Assembly (NCBI GenBank): GCA_934477125.1
Contig: CAKSOL010000004.1
Location: forward strand, 62,001-126,000
Direction: 5' to 3'
Origin: an uncultured Eubacteriales bacterium
GTDB lineage: Bacteria > Bacillota > Clostridia > Oscillospirales > Acutalibacteraceae
Length of the DNA: 64,000 bases
Below, piece after piece: positions 47,243 through 55,971 of this stretch; within the stretch, counting starts at the first letter, position 1; the number at the start of each line of letters is the position of its first letter. The notes below the pieces were generated by a model. That model did not search any database. It was not told where the DNA came from and saw nothing but the letters and a program-made list of their open reading frames with translations. The translations under genes were made by a program, and so were the position numbers.

Positions 47243-49012
47243 TTATTGTCCTTTCTTGTTTTTGATTATCTGAGTAAGGCTTGCCGCCCAGTCCTCAACT
47301 GAGCAATCCTTTAAAGAGGGCTGATTTTTGATACTGCTCTCCTGTAATATAACCGCAATCGAGTCTTTTAATACGGTTTTGGCATTATTATTGCCCTTTT
47401 CGCCGTTTTGCAGCGACACAAGATACCCGATTTCGGCATCGTTCAGCATATCTCCGAAATACGAAACGTCCGGCAGAAAGCCCTTTTCAACCGTTTCGAG
47501 CAGCCGCTCGTATATCCTGCGGTTAAGCGAGGTCAGCATTTTTTCGGGCGGCAGCTGCTCCGCGGCGGTTTCGCATAAATCGGGGTGTCTCAGCAGCACG
47601 GCGATAACCGTTTCCTCAGCTGCCGTTCCCCTGACATTTCCGCGCCGTTCGGGGTTTATATCGTCCTTTGAAAATTTCGGAGAAATAACGGCGCTTATTT
47701 GCTTTTTTCTTCTCTGCTCGGCGTTAGTTTTCCGCAGCTCGGAAATTTTGCTTTCAAGCGCCGTCCGCGATACTCCGAACTGCTCGCAAAGCCTGCCGGT
47801 ATACATATCCCTTGCGATATCGTCGCCGGTTGAGGCGAGAATTGCCGCGGCGCGGGTAAGGTATTGCAGCTTGCCGTCGTCGCTCTCGGTGTTGATTTCG
47901 TGAGCCAGACCCAAAAGCTTATATTCAATTTCGCTTACCGCGCCCTCAAGCAGCGCCGCGAACCGGCTCGCGCCGTTCTTTTTTATAAATTCGTCGGGGT
48001 CCTTGCCGTCCGGAACGACGACTATTCTTACCTCAAGTCCGGTGTCCTTTAATACCTCCCCGGCTCTGCGAACCGCCTTCTGACCGGCGGCGTCGGCGTC
48101 CATCGTAAGCACGATTTCCTTTGTATACCGGCTTATGAGCTTTGCCTGTTCGGGAGTAAATGAGGTTCCGAGAGCCGCAACGGTATTCTTAAAGCCTGCC
48201 TGATGCAGCGATACAACGTCCATATTCCCCTCAACGAGAATTATTCTGTCGGCGCAAGCCGTTTTCGCAAAATTCATTCCGAAAAGGTTCTCGCTCTTTT
48301 TATAAACCGGGGTGTCGGAGGTGTTGACGTATTTGCCGCCGTGGGTATCGTCACCCGGCATCGCTCTGCCGCTGAAGCCGATAACGTTTCCCCGGATATT
48401 TATTATCGGGAACATAACCCGGCGGCGGAAGCGGTCGTAAAACGAGCCGCGCTCGCTTTTTCCGATAACGTTTGCCTGGAGCATATCCGCCTCGTCAAAG
48501 CCCTTTGAGCGCAGGTGTTTAATAAGAGCGTCCCAGGAATCGGGAGCAGCTCCGAGACCGAAATGCTTTATGGTTGAAACGTTCAGTCCGCGCCCGGTAA
48601 GGTAATCCAAAGCCCATTTCCCCTGAGGGGACATCAGATAGGAATGATAAAATCTTGCCGTTTCGCGGTTGATATCGTATATCGTATTTTTAAGGCGCTG
48701 CATCGAGTCGTCGTAGCCGTTCTCCGGCAGGGCGACGCCCGACCGCTCCGCAAGCAGTCTTACCGCCTCGATATAATCGAGGTTTTCGATAAGCTTTGTA
48801 AAGGTGAAAACATCGCCGCCGACTCCGCAGCCGAAGCAATAAAACGAGCCGTTTTCGGGGTAAACGGTAAATGACGGGGTTTTCTCGTTATGAAACGGGC
48901 ACAGCCCGACAAGGTTTTTGCCCCTCCTTTTCAGGTTCACATAGGGCGATATTACCGCCTCGATATCGTTTCTGTATTTAATTTCATTGATAACTTCCTC
49001 GGAAATAGGCAA
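47243..49012 (-). CDS. dnaG: DNA primase, 589 aa
   Basis: Makes RNA primers for replication. Zinc-binding CHC2 domain (C38, H41, C59, C62), catalytic core with FGLGAAPDSWDALI, the TOPRIM residues in ILVEGNMDVVSLHQAG and LTMDADAAGQKAVRRAGE, then PDGKDPDEFIKKNGA. The C-terminal region (about 430-589) is the DnaB-interacting helicase-binding domain. Full length. It starts 18 bases after dgt and is followed by rpoD. Confidence 0.97.
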   Translation of the reverse strand: MPISEEVINEIKYRNDIEAVISPYVNLKRRGKNLVGLCPFHNEKTPSFTVYPENGSFYCFGCGVGGDVFTFTKLIENLDYIEAVRLLAERSGVALPENGYDDSMQRLKNTIYDINRETARFYHSYLMSPQGKWALDYLTGRGLNVSTIKHFGLGAAPDSWDALIKHLRSKGFDEADMLQANVIGKSERGSFYDRFRRRVMFPIINIRGNVIGFSGRAMPGDDTHGGKYVNTSDTPVYKKSENLFGMNFAKTACADRIILVEGNMDVVSLHQAGFKNTVAALGTSFTPEQAKLISRYTKEIVLTMDADAAGQKAVRRAGEVLKDTGLEVRIVVVPDGKDPDEFIKKNGASRFAALLEGAVSEIEYKLLGLAHEINTESDDGKLQYLTRAAAILASTGDDIARDMYTGRLCEQFGVSRTALESKISELRKTNAEQRRKKQISAVISPKFSKDDINPERRGNVRGTAAEETVIAVLLRHPDLCETAAEQLPPEKMLTSLNRRIYERLLETVEKGFLPDVSYFGDMLNDAEIGYLVSLQNGEKGNNNAKTVLKDSIAVILQESSIKNQPSLKDCSVEDWAASLTQIIKNKKGQ

Positions 49013-49030
49013 AATACCACCTCTTTTTTA

Positions 49031-50029
49031 TCACAGATTCCAGGATTTCGGGATATAGATATCCGAATACGCCGTAACGGCATAATGGTCGGTCATTCCG
49101 GCGATATAGTCGGTAACGGCGCGCCCGACGCCCTCGCGCTCGCAAATCGCCGTATATTCGCAGGACATTTTTTCCGGGTGGCCGCTGAAATATCCGAAAA
49201 GTCCGGCGACTATTCCGAAAACCTTTTCCTCCTCCGATTTCGCGGCAGGGTTTAGGTAAACCTCGGAATATAAGAATTTATGGAGCATATCATAGTATTT
49301 TTCGGTCACCGCGTCCATCCTTATATCCTCGCCGCTGTTTTCGATAATCGAATGAACAAGCGAGCTTATGCGTTCGCTCTTTGTTGCGCCGAGATGCTCG
49401 GTTATCTCGCGCGGCAGCTGCTCCGCGGTTATTATTCCGCCGCGAACCGCGTCGTCGATATCGTGGTTTATGTAAGCCACCCTGTCGCACACCCGCACGA
49501 CGCGCCCCTCAAGGGTATGCGCCCATTCGCCGCGCGTATGGTGAAGTATACCGTCGAGCACCTCGGCGGTAAGGTTAAGCCCGGCGCCGTTTTTTTCGAG
49601 CCTTTCGCAGACCCTGACGCTCTGCTCAAAATGGGTAAATCCGCCGTTCAGCAGCTCGTTCAGCGCGCGTTCGCCGGCGTGACCGAACGGGGTATGACCG
49701 AGGTCGTGTCCCAAAGCAATCGCCTCGGTTAAATCCTCATTGAGCCGCAGCGCGCGCGATACGGTACGCGCAATCTGGGCAACCTCCAGCGTATGGGTAA
49801 GGCGTGTGCGGTAATGGTCGGATTCGGGAGAAAGGAAAACCTGCGTTTTATGCTTGAGCCGGCGGAACGCCTTGCAATGGATAATACGGTCGCGGTCGCG
49901 CTGAAAGTCGGTTCTCAGGTCGCACTTTTCCTCCGCGCGCTTTCTGCCCCTGCTTTCAGCCGAAAGAGCCGCGAGGGGCGAAAGAGTTTGACGCTCCAGC
50001 TGCTCGGTTCTCTGTCTTACATTCTGCAT
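49031..50029 (-). CDS. dgt: dGTP triphosphohydrolase-like HD protein, 332 aa
   Basis: Hydrolyses dGTP to deoxyguanosine and triphosphate, tuning dNTP pools. HD motifs are present: RLKHKTQVFLSPESDHYRTRLTHTLEVAQIAR (histidine), GHDLGHTPFGHAGE (His-Asp) and DRVAYINHDIDDAV (Asp). It belongs to the short monomer type found in clostridia. ATG 50029 follows GGAGGTGAG; the frame is open nine codons further. Upstream of dnaG and rpoD, so dNTP control, priming and sigma factor are co-expressed. Confidence 0.93.
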   Translation of the reverse strand: MQNVRQRTEQLERQTLSPLAALSAESRGRKRAEEKCDLRTDFQRDRDRIIHCKAFRRLKHKTQVFLSPESDHYRTRLTHTLEVAQIARTVSRALRLNEDLTEAIALGHDLGHTPFGHAGERALNELLNGGFTHFEQSVRVCERLEKNGAGLNLTAEVLDGILHHTRGEWAHTLEGRVVRVCDRVAYINHDIDDAVRGGIITAEQLPREITEHLGATKSERISSLVHSIIENSGEDIRMDAVTEKYYDMLHKFLYSEVYLNPAAKSEEEKVFGIVAGLFGYFSGHPEKMSCEYTAICEREGVGRAVTDYIAGMTDHYAVTAYSDIYIPKSWNL

Positions 50030-50106
50030 AAGCTCACCTCCGAAAAAGCCCTTCACTACTTATATTCGCCGAAAAATCCGCAATTCCTCTTTTTTATTGC
50101 GAAAAT

Positions 50107-50742
50107 CTAAGAATTTTCATTTTCCGGCTCTGCGAAATACCCGATTTTCTCATCTTCTGCCGAAAGGCGACCCGAAAAGGCCTCGCAAAGCTTTGAAAGA
50201 AAATTTTCCTTTTCCTCCAAGCAAAACGACGCCTTAATAACAACATTTTCTCCGAATGAGGTATCCGAAACCGAGCCGCCGCAGTCCGAAATAAGTCTTG
50301 AAAGTCGGGGGTGCTCGGAATAGGAGCAGGCAAGAGAATAGGTAACTCCCTGCCGCATAACAACCGGCTTTGCGGCGAGAACCGCCTCGCGGGCGGCTGA
50401 GGAATACGCTCTTACAAGTCCGCCGGTTCCGAGGAGGGTTCCCCCGAAATAGCGCGTAACGCTGAGCAGGGCGCCGCAGATGCCGGAGCCTGCAAGGGTA
50501 TCGAAAACCGGCTTTCCGGCTGTGCCGTGAGGCTCGCCGTCGTCCGAAAAGCGTGCCGCGCCGTCGGTCAGGACATAAGCATAGACATTATGCCGCGCGT
50601 CCCAGTATTCCTGTTTCAGCCGCGACATTATTTCCGCCGCCTGTTCGGCGCTTTCGCAGGGAACGAGCCGCGCCAGAAAACGGGAGCGCTTTTCCTCATA
50701 TTCCCCGAACGAGGGGGATAAAACAGTTTTATATTCCTTCAT
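50107..50742 (-). CDS. YigZ/IMPACT family protein, 211 aa
   Basis: N-terminal UPF0029 domain (KRSRFLARLVPCESAEQA, DARHNVYAYVLTDG, RFSDDGEPHGTAGKPVFDTLAGSG, VTRYFGGTLLGTGGLVRAYSSAA) and C-terminal DUF1949 ferredoxin-like domain. Eukaryotic IMPACT regulates the Gcn2 kinase; the bacterial role is not known. ATG 50742 is just after the rpmE terminator, so some read-through or a hidden promoter must drive it. Confidence 0.93.
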   Translation of the reverse strand: MKEYKTVLSPSFGEYEEKRSRFLARLVPCESAEQAAEIMSRLKQEYWDARHNVYAYVLTDGAARFSDDGEPHGTAGKPVFDTLAGSGICGALLSVTRYFGGTLLGTGGLVRAYSSAAREAVLAAKPVVMRQGVTYSLACSYSEHPRLSRLISDCGGSVSDTSFGENVVIKASFCLEEKENFLSKLCEAFSGRLSAEDEKIGYFAEPENENS

Positions 50743-50751
50743 TTCTCCGAT

Positions 50752-50783
50752 AAAAAACGCGGCCGTCCCTCAGGACAGCCGCG
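50752..50783 (-). terminator. rpmE terminator
   Basis: CGCGGCCGTCC (50758-50768) and GGACAGCCGCG (50773-50783), loop CTCA; A-run 50752-50757 gives the minus-strand U tract. Confidence 0.92.
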
Positions 50784-50795
50784 ATATTCGCATAA

Positions 50796-51002
50796 TTATT
50801 TGTCTTCAATACCAAAACGCTTCTTAAATCTGTCAACACGACCGCCGGTATCGACCAGCTTCTGTTTACCTGTAAAAAACGGATGACATTTTGAGCAAAT
50901 ATCCAAACGAATGTCCTTTTTGGTTGAACGGGTTTCAAATTCTGCGCCGCAGGCACACTTAACCGTTACCTTTTCATACTGAGGATGAATTCCTTCCTTC
51001 AT
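50796..51002 (-). CDS. rpmE: 50S ribosomal protein L31 (zinc form), 68 aa
   Basis: Small protein bridging the subunits. It is the cysteine-containing C+ form: C16, C18, C36 and C39 (CAC, CSKC) make one zinc site. Starts MKEGIHPQYEKV and ends FKKRFGIEDK. ATG 51002 follows AGAGGTG; the frame continues 15 codons upstream without need. Own promoter (51038-51066) and terminator. Confidence 0.97.
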   Translation of the reverse strand: MKEGIHPQYEKVTVKCACGAEFETRSTKKDIRLDICSKCHPFFTGKQKLVDTGGRVDRFKKRFGIEDK

Positions 51003-51037
51003 CGTTGTCACCTCTTTCTTACTCTTGTCACCATAAA

Positions 51038-51066
51038 ATAATATCATACCGAATACAAAAATGCAA
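51038..51066 (-). promoter_or_regulatory. rpmE promoter
   Basis: Minus strand TTGCAT (complement of 51061-51066), 17-bp spacer, TATTAT (complement of 51038-51043), nearly identical to the rpsT and pheST promoters. Confidence 0.78.
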
Positions 51067-51095
51067 GGTATTTTTTAAAATTTTGCAAAAAAACC

Positions 51096-51710
51096 TCATT
51101 TTCCGTCCAAAAAGTGCTTTAAATCCTCAAAAATCTCTACTGTTTTGAACTTCATAACGTATTTTTGAGGCTGTTCGGCTATATCGCAGGCGGACTGCGG
51201 AACGCCGTCGGACAAGCGCGCCTCGGCTGCCGGAACGCAGACGGCAGGAAAAACTACGCACCACCAGTTTTTGCCCCCGCCCTTTCCGAGCCTTACTATC
51301 AGGGAGCGGTATGTCCCGGCAGGCAGAGTAAAGCCGTCGTAATCCCGGTTTTCAAAATACGCGTCGCCTATCTCGACCGAGGCGGTATATTCAAAGCCTT
51401 TTTCCGCGAGAACGCGGTTCGCGGCGGCGGTCAGTCTGCCGGTATTCTCCCGCGCGCTTTTTTCGGCAGAGGAAAGGTCGGAGCTGTTTAAAAATATTTC
51501 GTCCGTTTCCTCAAGCAGCGCATCCCTTACGGCGATTTTAACCGCCTGATCCTCGGCGGAATCGGAATTTGCCCGGATATGGAGCCTGAGAACACCGCCG
51601 CGCAGGCTGTCGCAGGCGGCGTCGAACCGAGCCATACTCAGAGCCGCCGCGCAGATAAGTCCGAACAGCAGCGCAAGCTCTATGTTTCTTCTTTTTATTC
51701 TTATTTTCAC
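51096..51710 (-). CDS. spoIIR: Stage II sporulation protein R, 204 aa
   Basis: Forespore signal protein that, after secretion into the intermembrane space, triggers processing of pro-sigma-E by SpoIIGA in the mother cell. N-terminal signal anchor (about 10-28), the conserved LRLHIRANSDSAEDQAVKIAVRDALL block and the NWWCVVFPAVCVP motif. GTG 51710 has GGAGG upstream. It shows that this lineage has sporulation genes. It follows ispE by 55 bases; no clear sigma-F promoter was found in that gap. Confidence 0.95.
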   Translation of the reverse strand: MKIRIKRRNIELALLFGLICAAALSMARFDAACDSLRGGVLRLHIRANSDSAEDQAVKIAVRDALLEETDEIFLNSSDLSSAEKSARENTGRLTAAANRVLAEKGFEYTASVEIGDAYFENRDYDGFTLPAGTYRSLIVRLGKGGGKNWWCVVFPAVCVPAAEARLSDGVPQSACDIAEQPQKYVMKFKTVEIFEDLKHFLDGK

Positions 51711-51765
51711 TTTTGTTTCCTCCGTTCATAGGTATCTGAACAGAGGATTGACAATTTTCCGGATT

Positions 51766-52623
51766 TTATTCAAATTCCGTTCCGCAGTCCGCGCTCCGCA
51801 CGGCAAAGGCCTTAAAGCCGGCTGAAGAAATCCTTAAAGCCGCGCTTTCCGCCGATTCCTTGGTTTCAAACACTCCGAAAGCCGCCGGACCGCTGCCCGA
51901 AAGGCTGACTGTCCGCGCGCCGTTTTCCCTTAAAAGTCCGAAAACCGGAGAGGTCCGATAAGCGAACATAAAGGCGTTTCCGCAGCAGCGCAGAGCGGCG
52001 TCCGCTCCGCCGCCCGCAAGCATCCTGATAAATTTCGGGGTATACAAGGCTCTGACCGGAACATACGGAGAATTGACCGCCGCATCCAGTCTCGAATACA
52101 TCTGAGCGGTTGATTTTTTCGTTCCGGCGTTCGCCGTAACGAACCAAAGCTCTCCGATAAACGGCATTTTTTTGATTTTTTCGCCTATTCCGCCGACCCT
52201 TGCCGTTCCGCCGCTTATGCAAAACGGAATGTCCGCACCTATCCTGAGCGAAAGCGCCCGCATTTCCTCCTCCGAAAGACCGGCGCCGTAAAGCGCGTTG
52301 AGTCCCTTTAAAACCGCCGCCGCGTCCGCGCTGCCGCCGCCGAGCCCTGCGGGGTAGGGAATATTTTTTTCGATAAATATTTCCGCACCGCCGGAAAGTC
52401 CGGTTTTTTCAAAAAACAGCCGCGCCGCCGAAAAGGCGATATTATTTTCGCCGCAGAGCGAGCTGTCGGAGGAGCTGACCACGATTTCCGACGATTTTTC
52501 CACCGTTACGGTATCATAAAGCGACACCGACTGCATAACCGAATCGATAAGGTGGTAGCCGTCAGCCCGTCTGCCGGTGATATCAAGTGTAAGATTAAGC
52601 TTTGCATATGCCCTCAGCTTCAC
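51766..52623 (-). CDS. ispE: 4-diphosphocytidyl-2-C-methyl-D-erythritol kinase, 285 aa
   Basis: GHMP kinase of the non-mevalonate isoprenoid pathway. N-terminal AYAKLNLTLDITGRRADGYHLIDSVM, ATP motif IPYPAGLGGGSADAAAVL and C-terminal VSLSGSGPAAFGVF. GTG 52623 is preferred (GGGAGGG upstream) and overlaps the stop of the VanZ-like gene (GTGA), although an in-frame ATG lies five codons earlier. Sits between vanZ-like and spoIIR. Confidence 0.95.
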   Translation of the reverse strand: MKLRAYAKLNLTLDITGRRADGYHLIDSVMQSVSLYDTVTVEKSSEIVVSSSDSSLCGENNIAFSAARLFFEKTGLSGGAEIFIEKNIPYPAGLGGGSADAAAVLKGLNALYGAGLSEEEMRALSLRIGADIPFCISGGTARVGGIGEKIKKMPFIGELWFVTANAGTKKSTAQMYSRLDAAVNSPYVPVRALYTPKFIRMLAGGGADAALRCCGNAFMFAYRTSPVFGLLRENGARTVSLSGSGPAAFGVFETKESAESAALRISSAGFKAFAVRSADCGTEFE

Positions 52624-53339
52624 TCGGTTCCCTCCCATACTCCGAAGGTAAGGCGGCTCAGAAGTCCGCCGGCAGGCTTTGACCTGAACAGGAAAAACGC
52701 CGCCATCGCGCCCAGAACGTTCAGTATATAATCGTCGATATCCGAAGAACCGGTAAGCAGAACCGCCTGAAGAATTTCAACCGCGACCACAACCGCGGAA
52801 ATGAGCGCAAAAAACCGCCCCGCCTTTCTGAATTTTCCGAAAAGCAGCGGAATAAAAAAGGCAAACGGCATAAAAACCGCGAGATTGCCCATAAGATTTT
52901 CCGCAAGCGCCGAAAAGGAGAGCGCGCCGCAGCGCCAGCCGCGGATAAAAAGCCTGACCGTTGCAAAGGGAATCAGGTTGGTATTATTCTTCAGATATTC
53001 GGAAATCTGCTCAGGCGAGCGGGTAAAGATATTTGAAATTTTTCTTCCGAAGCTGTTGTCTATAAGAGTGAAATCGGCAACAACCAGCAAATAAGCCGCA
53101 AACAGGAAAATCAGGGTGCGTCTCATAATCCGGTGAGCCGTTTCTGGACTTTCGGTCTGAACGCAGCGTATCGCGGTAGCTGCGTATCCGCATATAAACA
53201 CAAGAAACGCGGTTATGAATTTGGCAAAGTGAGAAAAACGGCCGTCCGGCAGGATATCTATTCCCACAAGGCAGCAAAAGGACGTAACACTCACAAAATA
53301 CATAACGGCGGATAGTGCTGCAAGCGGTCTTGCACGCAA
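52620..53339 (-). CDS. VanZ-like membrane protein, 239 aa
   Basis: About six membrane helices. VanZ-family features are NLIPFATVRLFIRG before the middle helices, NLMGNLAVFMPFAFFIPLLF and the terminal EILQAVLLTGSSDIDDYILNVLGAMAAF. VanZ gives low-level teicoplanin resistance in enterococci; most chromosomal homologues have no known role. TTG 53339 with GGTGAT upstream. Start is uncertain because the site is poor. Coupled to ispE by a 4-base overlap. Confidence 0.88.
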   Translation of the reverse strand: MRARPLAALSAVMYFVSVTSFCCLVGIDILPDGRFSHFAKFITAFLVFICGYAATAIRCVQTESPETAHRIMRRTLIFLFAAYLLVVADFTLIDNSFGRKISNIFTRSPEQISEYLKNNTNLIPFATVRLFIRGWRCGALSFSALAENLMGNLAVFMPFAFFIPLLFGKFRKAGRFFALISAVVVAVEILQAVLLTGSSDIDDYILNVLGAMAAFFLFRSKPAGGLLSRLTFGVWEGTE

Positions 53340-53363
53340 TTAAATCACCGCCAGGAAATTTAA

Positions 53364-53396
53364 AAATACAGCGGTTCTGTCCGAGCCGCTGTATTT
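53364..53396 (-). terminator. Terminator after the TIM-barrel gene at 53422
   Basis: AAATACAGCGG (53364-53374) and CCGCTGTATTT (53386-53396), perfect 11-bp stem, T-rich on the minus strand (TTTTTAAAT). Confidence 0.85.
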
Positions 53397-53421
53397 ATTG
53401 TAACCCGATACAGACCGGGTG

Positions 53422-54207
53422 TCAAGTCTCAATTACTCCGCCGCCGAAATTTTTGAGCGAGGAGAACACCTCGCGCTCGTCGCTGTATGCCCAGCGGTAG
53501 ACCTCTATCATAGCCGAGCCGCAAAAGCCGCAGTCCTCCGCCGCGCGGAAAAGCGCGGAGAAATCGTATTCCCCGTCCCCCGGAAGCAGGCAGTCCTTTT
53601 CGGCGTTATGGTCGCTTATATGAAGATGGCGGACGTTTTTCCCCACCGCGTCAAGCATATCCTGAGGAGTATATCCGCCGCGCAGGCACTGCTTAACATC
53701 GAGACAGAACGCCGCGCGGTCACCGAGCTGAGCAACCATATTTTTCAGGAAATCAAGGCTGCTCGCGCGGTATTTCGCAACGTTTTCCTGCAAAAGAACC
53801 GCGCCGTTTTGAGCGACAGCGTCGGATATGCGCAGAAAACGTTCGCAGTACTGATTATCGTCGAGAACGCCGTTGGGCTTTCCGCCGTGCATTATAACAT
53901 ATTTCGCTCCGAGCCGGGCGGCAATCTCGCCGTAGCGCTTATACCAGTCAAGTCCCTCGTGAAGCCGGCGGTCATACGCGGAAAAGAGCATAAACGATTC
54001 TGCAAGCGACATCGTGGGGTGAACCGAGCGGACGGCTGTGCCGTAATAATCGCTTATTCCTTTAAGCTCGCTTACGAAATCGGCGCCGAGCTCGCTTAAA
54101 GCATTGAAAAAAATCTCGGTTGCCTTAACGCCGTTTTTTCCGATAAGCTCAAGCGCTCTCTCGGTTTCAAGAGGATAAAAACAGGAGGTCGATATCCCTA
54201 CTTCCAT
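53422..54207 (-). CDS. Sugar phosphate isomerase/epimerase-like TIM-barrel protein, 261 aa
   Basis: Xylose isomerase-like barrel. Strand-end motifs: STSCFYPLETERALELI, RSVHPTMS, YVIMHGGKPN, LLQENVAKYR, FCLDVKQCLRGG, VRHLHISDHNA and the terminal MIEVYRW. These place Glu, His and Asp as a metal site. Substrate unknown. It begins three bases after rqcH. A second protein of this fold lies between pgk and tpiA (11510-12376), but the two differ clearly in sequence. Confidence 0.88.
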   Translation of the reverse strand: MEVGISTSCFYPLETERALELIGKNGVKATEIFFNALSELGADFVSELKGISDYYGTAVRSVHPTMSLAESFMLFSAYDRRLHEGLDWYKRYGEIAARLGAKYVIMHGGKPNGVLDDNQYCERFLRISDAVAQNGAVLLQENVAKYRASSLDFLKNMVAQLGDRAAFCLDVKQCLRGGYTPQDMLDAVGKNVRHLHISDHNAEKDCLLPGDGEYDFSALFRAAEDCGFCGSAMIEVYRWAYSDEREVFSSLKNFGGGVIET

Positions 54208-54210
54208 TTT

Positions 54211-55935
54211 TCAGCTCTCCTTTTCGGAAAATACGTTCACCGGCTTTACAAAAACGGTTTTATTGGTCGTGTATATAACCATTCCGGGCTTTGCGCCGCC
54301 CGGCTTTTTAACGTATTTCACCGGGGTATAATCAACAGGCACCTGCTCGGACTGCGCCGCCTTTGAATAAAATGCCGCAAGCTGAGCCGCCGCAAGCATA
54401 GTTTCATCGCTGACCGGCTGACCGCCGCAGCATATAACAACGTGAGAGCCGGGGATATTCTTCGTATGGAACCACAAATCGTTTTTCTCCGCCATACGGG
54501 TCGTTACGGCGTCGTTCTGGCGGTTATTGCGCCCGGCTAAAATTCTGTAGCCCTCGGCGCTGCAGTATTCAAGGGGCTTTGTCTCGGTTTTTTTGCGGCG
54601 CGCGCCCTTTGTCTGCGCCTTCATATACCCTCCGTCGCACAGCTCCTCGCGGATTTCCGCGATATCGGCAAGGCTCCTGCACCTCGAAACGCTTTCCTCA
54701 ACCGTCTCAAGATAGGCGATTTCCTTTTCGTCCGAGGAGATAAGCCCGGTCAGGGTCTGCTCGGCGGTATAGCTTTTTTTATAGTCCTTAAAATACTTTG
54801 CCGCGTTGGCGGCAGGAGAAAGCGCCGGGTCGAGCGGAATACTGACCTGTTTCAGCTCCGGGTCATAATAATTCGGAACTCTGGCAAGCGCGCTGCCGGG
54901 CGCAACCGAATGAAGATTAGCTTTAAGCAGCTCCCCGTAAATTCTCAGCTGCTCCCTGTTTTCGCTTACTTTCAGCTCATCGCGGCGCAGAGCAAGCCGC
55001 TTAACCGCCCTTGAGAGAGCGCGGGAGACGGCTCGCGAAACGTCCGCCGAGGCAAGCTTTACCCGCGCGGCGGTGTCGCGTCCGGCGTAAAATTCATCGA
55101 GCAGGCGGCTGAAGGAGTCAAACTCGCGCGTTTCGGTCTCGCCGTACTGCCGGATATCGGTATACGAATAATCCGCCGGCGCGCCGTTTCTTATAAGCAT
55201 AACCGGCTTTCCCTTTTCCGAAAGCGCCAAAGAAAGGCGCGAAAGCGCGGCGCGGAGCCTTTCGGGGTCGGTATCGCGGACAAGCGGGTCGCCGCCTGCA
55301 AGGTAAGCCGTCTCGCGCGCGATAAGCGGAGATATACCGTCCGCCGAGGAGAGCAGCGCCTTTGACAGCGGCAGCTCCGGCAGGCTCATAATCCGCTCCG
55401 CAAGCTCCTCAGCCGGCGCCGACAGCAAATTCAGCTTATCCTGCGGCTCAGGGTAGCAGTAAGCCGCTCCGGGCAGCAGCAGGCGTTTTCCGCTTTCGAG
55501 GTCGCTGCGGCGGATAGCGTCTATAATCCTGCCGCTCTGCGAAACGAGAACGATATTCGCCTGATTTCCGATAAGCTCGCATATAATGCGCTCGGTCACC
55601 CTGTCGCCCATTTCATCGGTCGTTTCAAAATGCAGCTCCAGAATGCGCTCAAGCCCCGGCTGGGTAACGGCAGTAAGTCTCGCGCCGGAAAAATACTTTC
55701 GGGCGAGCATACAAAAGGTCGGCGGAGTGTCGGGGTTTTCGTATTTCTGCTCTGTGAACTGAGCTCTTGCCTCTCCGGGGCGCGCCGACAGCAGCAGCTT
55801 TGCGGCAAAGCCCTTTTTGCGCAGCAAAAATACCAGCTCATCGCGCGATGGCTGGTAAAGCTTATCTATATGGCAGTCCGCCGCCGAGCTCAGCTCACCG
55901 GCAATTTTATGAGTAAATCCGCCGTCGAACGGCAT
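54211..55935 (-). CDS. rqcH: Rqc2 homologue RqcH (NFACT/FbpA family), 574 aa
   Basis: Ribosome rescue factor that adds alanine tails to chains on stalled 50S subunits. N-terminal NFACT-N domain (DGGFTHKIAGEL, the LVFLLRKKGFAAKLLLS region), helix-hairpin-helix and long coiled coil (about 280-440), NFACT-R domain with RNNRQNDAVTTRMAEKNDLWFHTKNIPGSHVVI. Length 574 aa fits the family. ATG 55935 follows CGGAGGTAG. Older annotations call these fibronectin-binding proteins. Confidence 0.95.
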   Translation of the reverse strand: MPFDGGFTHKIAGELSSAADCHIDKLYQPSRDELVFLLRKKGFAAKLLLSARPGEARAQFTEQKYENPDTPPTFCMLARKYFSGARLTAVTQPGLERILELHFETTDEMGDRVTERIICELIGNQANIVLVSQSGRIIDAIRRSDLESGKRLLLPGAAYCYPEPQDKLNLLSAPAEELAERIMSLPELPLSKALLSSADGISPLIARETAYLAGGDPLVRDTDPERLRAALSRLSLALSEKGKPVMLIRNGAPADYSYTDIRQYGETETREFDSFSRLLDEFYAGRDTAARVKLASADVSRAVSRALSRAVKRLALRRDELKVSENREQLRIYGELLKANLHSVAPGSALARVPNYYDPELKQVSIPLDPALSPAANAAKYFKDYKKSYTAEQTLTGLISSDEKEIAYLETVEESVSRCRSLADIAEIREELCDGGYMKAQTKGARRKKTETKPLEYCSAEGYRILAGRNNRQNDAVTTRMAEKNDLWFHTKNIPGSHVVICCGGQPVSDETMLAAAQLAAFYSKAAQSEQVPVDYTPVKYVKKPGGAKPGMVIYTTNKTVFVKPVNVFSEKES

Positions 55936-55971
55936 AGGCTACCTCCGTTTGTTTAAATTTTTCGCTGATTT

